The notes beneath the pieces are model-generated. The model did not search any database, was not told the origin of the DNA, and saw nothing but the letters and a program-made list of their open reading frames with translations. DNA of 64,000 nucleotides from Phytophthora sp. 'mugwort'. Lineage: Eukaryota; Oomycota; Peronosporomycetes; Peronosporales; Peronosporaceae. Shown here in pieces: positions 56,872 through 64,000 of the stretch. Location: positions 1,984,001 to 2,048,000 of the forward strand of contig JAUCEF010000008.1 of the NCBI GenBank assembly GCA_033558025.1, given 5' to 3'. Each line of letters opens with the position of its first letter. Positions within the stretch are counted from its first letter, which is position 1. The translations under genes were made by a program, and so were the position numbers.

Positions 56872-58178
56872 AGCAGCAACAAAGGAAGAATGTACGTTGA
56901 CGTGCGTCGCAGACAGTAAATCGATGAGTGACCACACTGGTAGAAGTGCAATTGTGCGAATCGACAGGTGGGTCAAAGCACTGATTTAAGTAGACATAGT
57001 ATTGATATCCTTGTTGACAATGGTTAACTTTTCGACTTGTGATTGGTTCCCAACTAACCAATTTAATGCCAATTGTGTGTCGTTTATTTTACACAGTTAG
57101 ATAACATTTAGCCAATAGGAGAACGGCGGAATGTTGGTTCGTATACGCCATCATTACCACGTCTTAGTGGCACAAGCTGCTTAAATGTAACAAAACGTTT
57201 GGGAGGTGTTTGACCGGGTATCTCCAAGCCAGATTGCTTCGATGTTTAGATATTTGTAGCTGAACTCCTGCGTTTATCAACACTCACTTCATTCTATCGA
57301 AAAAAAATAAAGCTCTCCGATTCCGTAACTACAACTTAGAACACAAAACCTCCACTTAAAATTGCGCTATGGTCTTACTGGGAATACCAATAGGTATGAA
57401 CGCAACAGGACCTTCATTCTTGAGGAGCGTTGTCATGGTCACCAGACGTCAACTTGATGGAAAATGATCGCGTTCGTTGAACTGCGTTCTTTCCTACAAT
57501 GGGATATGGGTATGGACACCCTCAATGATTTAGACGACTTGGACGAAATTCGTATTACCAGCGTAAGTCGCAGGCGCCCTAGTATTTTTTTTTACATTAC
57601 AACGTCCTTTTAACGTTGGTGACCACGGCATGTTCGTATCGATAATTTTAATCGTTTGGACGGTAGGAGATTTTCTCTTATCTAGTGAAAATGACTGCTC
57701 TCCAGTATGCCACTGCTAGCAATCTGTAAGGTTCCCAATAGTTTTCAATGTCATTTGTAGCCCGGATAGTATCTCGGGCCATGCGAGAAAGCTGAAGTTC
57801 TGTCGACATCATTTGATCAAAAAATTATGCCTCATTGCAAAAAATTGAATGACTCAGATTTGTCGTCTATCGCAAAAGCGTCACGATTGGAGGAAAACAG
57901 GTTAATCTCTCCCATTGGCCGAAAATTCGTTTCCCTCTGGTTGCGGTTGGCTGGGCAGCCTTCTCGTCCATTTCCTCCGTAGCCGCAGCCGTCCTCTTCC
58001 GTGTCGGCCCGACCCGCACCAACTCCGTCTCTTGGTCTCCACCGTCTCCTCCAGCCCCGCCGTCTTCAGCGTCTTCTGCCCCTCTGTATTTCCCCTGTAT
58101 ATCTGCATTTTCCTGCTCAAAAATACCCCAAAAACAGCGGTCGGAAGGAGCTCAAGCGTTCAGATAAACCCATTCATT
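56872..58178. other. Divergent intergenic region between NBP35 and transportin genes
   Basis: Carries both promoters. A possible small coding exon at 57464-57562 (MIAFVELRSFLQWDMGMDTL..., followed by a donor GTAAGT) is the only protein-like piece; no partner exon was found. CCAAT-type motifs (ATTGG) occur at several places. A T-rich stretch lies near 57585. Confidence 0.4.
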
Positions 58179-60890
58179 ATGAGCGACACGTGGCAGCCGC
58201 AGCCCGCGCTGCTCAACGAGGTAGTGTCCCTGTTGGAGGCCTACATGGTGCCCAACAACCAGGTGCAGCGCGAGTCCTACCAGCGTCTGCAGCAGTTCCA
58301 GAAGAATCTCGAGTTCAATCTGTACCTGGTTCACCTGCTCTGCTCCGCCCAGGCCGAGCCCAACGTGCGCCAGCTAGCTGGGCTGCTTCTCAAGCGCAAC
58401 ATCAAGGCCCGCGACGTCAGCGCTGTGCTTACCCCTACCGAGACCGAGATCCTCGCCGTTATCCGCGCGCAGACGCTGCGCGTTCTGGCCGACCCGCTCC
58501 AGCCCATCCGCAACACGGCCGGCTCGATCGTCACCACCTTCGTGTCCCAGTACACGTTCCTGGACGAGTGGCCCGAGCTCATGCCTGCGTTGCTTGTGCT
58601 GCTGGAGCAGCAGGACGAGAACGCTGTGGCTGGAGCTTTTGGCGCGCTCGTCAAGATCTGCGAGGACTCGGCCGCCAAGCTCGAGAACTCGCCCAGCCGC
58701 CCGCTTAATGTGCTCGTGCCCAAGTTGCTGCAGTATTTCCACCACCAGAACGCCAACTTCCGTCGCGACGCACTCGAGTGTCTCAACAACGTGCTTATCT
58801 ACATGCCAGTGGGGCTTGTAGTGCAGATGGAGAACTTTCTGGCCGGCATCTCGTTGCTCACGCAGGACCCGTCCAACGACGTACGCAAGCTCGTGTGCAA
58901 GAGTATTGTCATCTTGCTCGAGGTGGGCGTGCAGTACCTTGTGCCGCATCTGAACAGCATCATCCAGTTCATCCTGCGTGCGAACCAGGACGAGGACGAG
59001 AACGTGGCCATTGAGGCCTGCGAATTCTGGGCCTCGTTCTGTGATCTGCGTGAGTTCAACGACATTAAGCCCATGCTGCAGCCCTATCTGGCTCAGATCG
59101 TGCCATTGCTGTTCCAGCGCATGGTGTATAGCGAGGAAGACCTGGCCAACTTCGAAGCCGAGGAGCAGAACCAGGATGAGAACGTACCCGATCGCCCAGA
59201 GGACATCAAACCCGTCTTCCACCGCAAGCCTGGCGGTGGCCACGAAGGCGGTAGCCTTGATGATGACGACGATGACGACGACGATGATTACGATGATGAC
59301 GATGACGACTCGCTGCTGGAGTGGAACCTTCGTCGGTGTTCGGCTGCTAGCCTCGACAATCTGGCCAATGGCTACGGTAATGATATTCTGCCGACGCTGC
59401 TGCCTCTGCTACAGGAGCGTCTTGCTCAGGAGCAGCCGTGGCCACTCGTGGAGAGTGGTATCCTGGCGCTCGGTGCCATCGCGGACGGTTGCTACAATGG
59501 TATCACCCCTCACCTGCCGCAGCTGTACCCGTTCCTATTGCAGAAGCTGGAGGACCCTGCACCCCTCATTCGTAGCATTACGTGCTGGACTCTGAGCCGT
59601 TACTCGACGTGGGTTGTGGAACAAGGTAACCACGAGGTGCTCTTTAAGCCGCTTGTGGAGGGTATGCTGAAGCGCATTCTGGATCCGCACAAGAAGGTGC
59701 AGGAAGCGGCGTGCTCTGCATTCTGTACGCTTGAAGAGGAAGCTCGCGAGGAGCTGGTGCCGTACCTGACGCCTATCCTACAGAACCTCATGTTCGCTTT
59801 TGGTAAGTACCAGGCGAAGAACCTGCTGATTTTGTACGACGCCATTGGGACGCTCGCAGACTCAATTGGGGAGCATCTGAACCATCCAGAGCTGATCAAG
59901 ATCCTCATGCCTCCGCTTATTGCGAAATGGAACGCCCTGGATGACCGCAGCCGTGAGATTCTCCCGCTCTTTGAGTGTTTAGCGCCCGTGGCGCAGGCGC
60001 TGGGTAACGGTTTTCAAGAGTTTGCGATGAACGTGTATGTTCGCTGCCAACGTATCGTGGAGAACGAGCTGCTGGCCGATGCCATGTCTGAGCAGAGTCC
60101 CAACGAGTTCGATGAGGGCGACCCGGAGCTTATTGTGTGTGCTTTGGACCTGATTTCGGGCATTATTGAAGGCTTGCAGAACAACAGCGAGGCGCTGTTG
60201 AACGGCTCCAACATCTTGAACCTGCTCATGAGTTGCGTGCGCCACGACGTGATGGACGTGCGTCAGAGCGCCATGGGCGTTGTAGGCGACCTGGCCAAGC
60301 ACGCATCCAATATTCTCCGTCCTGGTCTTGGCGATCTGCTGCCGGTGCTGATTGAGAACATCGACCCAGATCTTCCCACTGTGTGCAACAACGCAAGCTG
60401 GTCGGTGGGTGAAATTGCGATTCGGATTGGCGTCGAGATGGAGCCGTATGTCGAGAATTGCCTCGGTCGTCTGATTAGTATGATCAACCGTCCGAAGCTG
60501 CCGCGCAACCTGGTGGAGAACTGCGCAATCACTATCGGCCGACTTGGATACGTGTGCCCGAACGTGGTGGCGCCGCACCTCCAGGAGTTCGCGAAGCGCT
60601 GGTGCCGCGCCCTCGCGCATGTGCGTGCACCGGAAGAGAAGGAGCACTGCTTCCTGGGCTTGTGTTACATGGTGAAGGCGAACCCGAACGGTATCGTGGC
60701 TGATTTCATGTTCATGTGTGGTGCAATCGCTTCACTTGAGGGTCAGCAGATTCAACACGAAGAGCTGAAGGACATGCTGTACCAGATCGTGCATGGCTTT
60801 AAAACGAGTCTGGGTGAGAACTGGGCCGCGTACTTCGCGAGCTTCCCGGAGCCTCTGCGGCAGTTCCTCACCACTCGCTTCAACCTGTAG
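58179..60890 (+). CDS. TNPO1: Transportin (karyopherin beta-2)
   Basis: Intronless 903-aa HEAT-repeat protein, the length of animal and plant transportin-1. It imports PY-NLS cargo into the nucleus under RanGTP control. The start MSDTWQPQPALLNEVVSLLE aligns with the family N-terminus; the frame stays open upstream to 57915, but that stretch is non-conserved 5' UTR. The importin-beta N-terminal domain (RQLAGLLLKRNIKARD) is followed by tandem HEAT helices and the acidic H8 loop, nearly all Asp (about residues 361-377). Then come the conserved WNLRRCSAASLDNLA and EEEAREELVPYLTPIL, NNASWSVGEIAIRIG and PRNLVENCAITIGRLGYVCP. The end RQFLTTRFNL is typical. GC-rich, codon-biased sequence suggests high expression. 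Minus-strand frames inside it are shadows. Confidence 0.95.
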   Translation: MSDTWQPQPALLNEVVSLLEAYMVPNNQVQRESYQRLQQFQKNLEFNLYLVHLLCSAQAEPNVRQLAGLLLKRNIKARDVSAVLTPTETEILAVIRAQTLRVLADPLQPIRNTAGSIVTTFVSQYTFLDEWPELMPALLVLLEQQDENAVAGAFGALVKICEDSAAKLENSPSRPLNVLVPKLLQYFHHQNANFRRDALECLNNVLIYMPVGLVVQMENFLAGISLLTQDPSNDVRKLVCKSIVILLEVGVQYLVPHLNSIIQFILRANQDEDENVAIEACEFWASFCDLREFNDIKPMLQPYLAQIVPLLFQRMVYSEEDLANFEAEEQNQDENVPDRPEDIKPVFHRKPGGGHEGGSLDDDDDDDDDDYDDDDDDSLLEWNLRRCSAASLDNLANGYGNDILPTLLPLLQERLAQEQPWPLVESGILALGAIADGCYNGITPHLPQLYPFLLQKLEDPAPLIRSITCWTLSRYSTWVVEQGNHEVLFKPLVEGMLKRILDPHKKVQEAACSAFCTLEEEAREELVPYLTPILQNLMFAFGKYQAKNLLILYDAIGTLADSIGEHLNHPELIKILMPPLIAKWNALDDRSREILPLFECLAPVAQALGNGFQEFAMNVYVRCQRIVENELLADAMSEQSPNEFDEGDPELIVCALDLISGIIEGLQNNSEALLNGSNILNLLMSCVRHDVMDVRQSAMGVVGDLAKHASNILRPGLGDLLPVLIENIDPDLPTVCNNASWSVGEIAIRIGVEMEPYVENCLGRLISMINRPKLPRNLVENCAITIGRLGYVCPNVVAPHLQEFAKRWCRALAHVRAPEEKEHCFLGLCYMVKANPNGIVADFMFMCGAIASLEGQQIQHEELKDMLYQIVHGFKTSLGENWAAYFASFPEPLRQFLTTRFNL

Positions 60891-61328
60891 AAACGTGAGA
60901 TGATGCAGCAACTGTAGCTGCTTGTGTGTGTTTCCTCACGATATGAAGGAGGAGACGACACGATGAAGTAGACGAGGAGAATGACCACAACGGAGGCGAC
61001 GAAGAAGCTAACGAATTGGTAGAAATGTAGTAGGAGTGCGGCTGGGGTCACGTCAGTAGGAGTAGCAGTAGACACAAAAGATAGCAGTAGTTAGTAGTTA
61101 GTCGTAGGCACAAGCGAGCGAGTAGGACGGTAGAGAATAGTAGAAAACCCGAGCGACCCCCTTAACATCAGGTTGTACATGTAGACACGATGTGCTCAAA
61201 GTGTGTCGGATCTCATGACATCTCTCCAGTGACGTTCAGGTGCGCGGTGATATTGCCAAAGCCAAGCTGACTACACCACCGACGCTGTCCTACGACCACA
61301 GCACCTGTTTTTCTTGCTTGCTTTATCC
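60891..61328. other. Convergent 3' intergenic region
   Basis: Lies between the stop codons of transportin (plus) and the Myb gene (minus). Enriched in GTAGTAG/GAGGAG-type short repeats (about 61020-61140), probably 3' UTR. No gene seen. Confidence 0.5.
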
Positions 61329-62825
61329 TCAGGCGGCTGAAGCATCGGGCATCTCGTTATTTTGTTTCCCTGGGTCGTTCTCAGATGTCGAGGATCCGTC
61401 GCTAGGTATTTTGGAGCGTGGTGTCTTCCTACTAGTTTTACTATGACTGGGCGTTCCGAGTGGGTCATCGAACTTGAAATCGCCCGCGAGGAAGTCGTTC
61501 CATATCCTCGGAGTCGTGCTTTTGCCCGTCGCGGCCGACGTTGTGTCTATTTCTTCCATCTTGACGTCTCCAGAGCTTTCTAAACTCGACAATTTTTTGT
61601 CTTGTTGGCCACGAGCTGCCGACTTTTTCGTGCCAGGACTGAAGAAACCAGGCGATCCTGACGGCAGCAGCGTCGGTGAGAACAATGGCGATGGCAGATT
61701 TGTTAGGCCTGGGAACGGAAGAGGCGACTTTTCTTCGCTTTCGGCTTCTTTTGCCAGCAAGTCGAGGAATGTCGGGCTGAGCATCGTGATCCCGCTCGCA
61801 GAACCTCTTCTGCTCCCCGTGCTTCTGCCCGATGGAAAGACGCTTACTGTTCCATCTAAAGCATGCAAGGGACACAACGTCGATGAGAGATTCTAACACA
61901 TACACACACAAATAATAATCTACAGCTCACCTTTGCCTACACTTCTAAGCGGGACCTCAATTGGTGGAGGTGGAACTGCACGTTGACTCAACGTGGACGT
62001 GGAACAAGGAGACCGAGCAACGGTCAGGCCACTCATGGGGGGTTCAGGGGCAGGGATCTCTCCAGACTCAATCGAGGCGATCTCTCCTACCATCTCTTCG
62101 TAGCGGTTGCGAACATCCTTGACAGTCTTACCCGGTATGGCCTCTGCAATTCGGGGCCAAGGGTACGATTTACTTCCAGTCCAACCGGCAAGTGCTGTCT
62201 CGAACGCTTTATCTTGTTGGAATGTCCAAGGTTTAGATCTGCGTCCGTTCCGACGCGAAGCGGTCTCTGTCTGATGCTGGTGCTGTAGATGCTGTAGTGG
62301 CTGGTTATGAAAATGCGCTGAGGCTTGAATACTCATCGACTGGGCACACTCCAGTGCTGCGGCACTCAAGGCACTGCTGCCCCCACTTGGCGCTGGAATT
62401 GGCCTCTTGCCTCTCGATTTATGCTGGTCACCACCTCTTACCTGGTAGTTTTGTCGGTTCGGGTCGTTCTGACTGCCTGCACCGGATAGATGGCGACTAG
62501 CACTCGTCGCCTCAGGAGATGGTGGGAGCTGCTGAACTAGCCGGTGGAGATACTGCCGCCCGTGTAAATGCACTTCCTCAATGGTGCGTGATCCCACGAA
62601 AGCCGTGATATGTTTCCACTCGTTTCCTGTCCGCCTCGAGCCGTAGATCTCTAGTGCCTGCATGAATCGCCCGTGCTCATCTCGTCGCCACTCCGATCGG
62701 CCGCTGCCAGTGGCGACTGTCGAGAGGTCGTCGTTCACACGCGGAACTCTGTTATTAATGGTCCCCGACGGTGTATCTTGCTGTTGTTGTATGGGAGCCG
62801 AAGTGGGTGGTCGACCAGGGTTCAT
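61329..62825 (-). CDS. Two-Myb/SANT-domain protein (MYBL2/DnaJC2-like)
   Basis: Exons 61931-62825 and 61329-61855 (intron AAAG/GTGAGC...CTTTAG), 473 aa. The first SANT/Myb repeat at about residues 44-97 (WRRDEHGRFMQALEIYG, WKHITAFVGSRT, HGRQYLHRLV) has the SHAQKYF-like third helix of single-Myb regulators. The second repeat at about 215-262 (KPWTFQQDKAFETALAGW, YPWPRIAEAIPGKTVKDVRN) is of the DnaJC2/RADIALIS type. A Gln/His-rich stretch lies between. The C-terminal exon is Ser/Pro-rich with an acidic FLAGDFKFDD motif, plausible as an activation or interaction region. Predicted nuclear DNA-binding regulator; target unknown. The acceptor was chosen because only this splice keeps the Ser/Pro-rich frame; the alternative acceptor at TTAG gives a basic frame of unlikely composition. 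Confidence 0.85.
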
Positions 62826-62870
62826 CGTGTGGTGACGGACGGGGGATCCGGTGGCGAGCTCCCTGTTGGG

Positions 62871-63191
62871 TTAATGACTAGCAGCGGAAGCGGAATACTG
62901 GAAAGGCCGCTTTAAGCTCCACACTGACCGACCGTAAAGCAAGATACCAAGGACCAGCCCGGCTTTGTATAGAAGGCGACGGTAGAGCTTAACGAGCGAG
63001 GGGGTATCGAGGCTACGACGGAGGCCGCTTCTCGCCCGCTCTGCCTTGCGACGGAGAAAAGCCGTCTCCGTGTCGACAGCGCCAAATAGACGCTTAGTAC
63101 AGTGTCTGTTGCTAACGTCGAGTTTTAGCGGTGTTGCTTCTATGAAGGACGAGTGCGTCTGGCTGGACCTGGATCTGTCGACGGCGCTCAC
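62871..63191 (-). CDS. Small hypothetical frame lacking ATG
   Basis: Open frame of up to 106 aa that starts only at GTG and has no internal Met. It contains FLRRKAERARSGLRRSLD and SLVKLYRRLLYKAG followed by a hydrophobic segment LVLGILLYG. The LYRRLLY piece is reminiscent of the LYR motif of mitochondrial assembly proteins. Because the start must come from an upstream exon that I could not fix, this could be the last exon of a gene or not coding at all. Confidence 0.3.
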   Translation of the reverse strand: MSAVDRSRSSQTHSSFIEATPLKLDVSNRHCTKRLFGAVDTETAFLRRKAERARSGLRRSLDTPSLVKLYRRLLYKAGLVLGILLYGRSVWSLKRPFQYSASAASH

Positions 63192-63389
63192 ACGTCACAG
63201 ATTTTTGGATCGCGTCGTTTCAGGATCACTCGTGTATTACACATAAGAATATAGCCATGAAAGTACCTGTCGATATGTCCATGCTTCGTTGGCCACGAGC
63301 TGCTCCTACAGACACGGAGAAACACAATAGATGTCCAGGCTCCTGTTTATGATATTGCTGTGCTGTGTTACGCTGCCATCTGCAAGTTT

Positions 63390-64000
63390 TTATATAGCCC
63401 TCTCGTTGGATGCAGTCTTGGAGCCGAGCCGATACAGCAGTTCCTGTGCTGCCTCCTTCAGTACCAGCACGCATGGGATATTGGCTTGTCTCCACAGAGC
63501 GTGTCGATCCAGTGCTGCAAACCCTTCACCTCGCCTCTTGTCAGCGCCAGGTACACAGCTCTGATCAAAGCCACCGGCGCAAGACCCGCTCGCATCGGCA
63601 ATGATGAGACCCAACGCTCCAGCTCGCTGGGCGTAGTGCAGTTTGAATACAAACGGGACGCCACCTCGCACAGCCAACAGCACGCGATCACGCACGGCGT
63701 GCGCATTGCGCAGCGGTTGAGAGGCATCCGGTGGATCTGCCAGCACCAGCTCCGCCGACACGTCAAACAGCCGCGGACTGTAGTGTCCCGTCCAAGCTTC
63801 AAACGTGCGTTCAACCTCCACGACGTCTTCGCTATTGTTGCTGAGCATTATTTGCACTTGTTCTCGCACGTCCGAGAGCAAAACATGTGGCAAAGTCGCA
63901 TCTTGAAGCTGCGCCCCTGAGGCTCGGAGGATGCGAAGCGGGTCTTGGGCGATCAATGCAGACAAGTCGCTTAGGGAGAGGATGTCGACCCCACTCACGA
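63390..64000 (-). CDS. Partial protein with protease-associated (PA) domain
   Basis: Frame open at the right edge, so the 5' end is missing; about 203 aa are visible. Residues from about 105 on (LAVRGGVPFVFKLHYAQRAG, ALGLIIADASGSC, RQANIPCVLVLKEAAQELL) fit a PA domain, a protein-interaction module found on proteases, sorting receptors and membrane RING ligases. The upstream half contains no recognised domain. The frame stops at 63390 after TASNERAI, but a donor and a short downstream exon (EQLVANEAWTYRQ, about 63273-63311) are possible, so the C-terminus is uncertain. Confidence 0.6.
   Translation of the reverse strand, partial: VSGVDILSLSDLSALIAQDPLRILRASGAQLQDATLPHVLLSDVREQVQIMLSNNSEDVVEVERTFEAWTGHYSPRLFDVSAELVLADPPDASQPLRNAHAVRDRVLLAVRGGVPFVFKLHYAQRAGALGLIIADASGSCAGGFDQSCVPGADKRRGEGFAALDRHALWRQANIPCVLVLKEAAQELLYRLGSKTASNERAI

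Noticed and set aside
57915..58178. N-terminal extension of transportin (88 codons)
   Set aside because: Non-conserved, hydrophobic/Pro-rich reading of the 5' UTR; family N-terminus begins at the Met at 58179.
58374..59243. 289-aa minus-strand frame
   Set aside because: Antisense shadow of transportin; no domain.
61465..61911. 148-aa basic frame as second exon of the Myb gene
   Set aside because: It would need the TTAG acceptor; the resulting protein is unusually basic, while the CTTTAG acceptor opens a Ser/Pro-rich acidic frame with better composition.
1..64000. CRISPR arrays, bacterial operons, Shine-Dalgarno sites
   Set aside because: Spliceosomal introns, retroelements and protein families show nuclear eukaryotic DNA; no array of spaced repeats exists.

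Overview
The window looks like nuclear DNA of an oomycete, most probably Phytophthora or a close relative. The genes are compact and carry many short introns (about 45-120 nt) with GT-AG borders. Several flagellum- or stramenopile-type proteins are present. A cellulose-binding/PAN-domain gene fused to a glucanase remnant is typical of oomycete cell-wall proteins. The transposon mix (Harbinger, Tc1/mariner-like, MULE, Ulp1-bearing elements, LINE and Ty3/gypsy chromovirus fragments) fits a plastic oomycete genome. Genus is an inference; no rRNA, tRNA or other marker is present.

Layout. 0-9 kb is gene-dense: a partial coiled-coil/LRR gene (minus), a six-exon DUF4954 protein (minus), and the replicative DNA polymerase delta catalytic subunit (plus), which shares a 101-bp divergent promoter containing an E2F-like site. 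9-25.8 kb is a transposon graveyard: a spliced Tc1/mariner-type transposase with two stops, a decayed Ulp1-like protease, possible LINE ORF1 and OTU-like debris, then a Harbinger transposase, its Myb/SANT-like partner and a SET-domain remnant lying between a 36-bp inverted repeat pair, with a 54-bp perfect hairpin inside, then LINE debris. 25.8-33.5 kb is a gene island: a stramenopile-type DNA-binding-like protein, a three-exon 1161-aa protein, and a convergent Pro/Ser/Glu-rich protein. 33.5-48.7 kb is a second repeat block: small hairpins, a MULE pseudogene, rearranged Ty3/gypsy chromovirus pieces in both orientations, and an unexplained set of long Ser/Pro-rich plus-strand frames between them. 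48.8-49.3 kb holds a MITE-like element and a hairpin. 49.4-51.5 kb is a broken secreted CBM1-PAN-CBM1-PAN-GH5 gene. 52-64 kb is again gene-dense: an 11-exon PH-PP2C phosphatase, the cytosolic Fe-S scaffold NBP35 (minus), transportin (plus), a two-Myb protein (minus) and a partial PA-domain protein (minus).

The intact genes serve general cell functions (replication, Fe-S assembly, nuclear import, signalling) and do not form a pathway. Exon borders were deduced by eye from GT-AG sites; for the multi-exon genes the summed exons give an uninterrupted frame divisible by three, which supports the models. No transcript, alignment or database search was available. Family names given without hedging rest on clearly visible motifs; the others are marked tentative.
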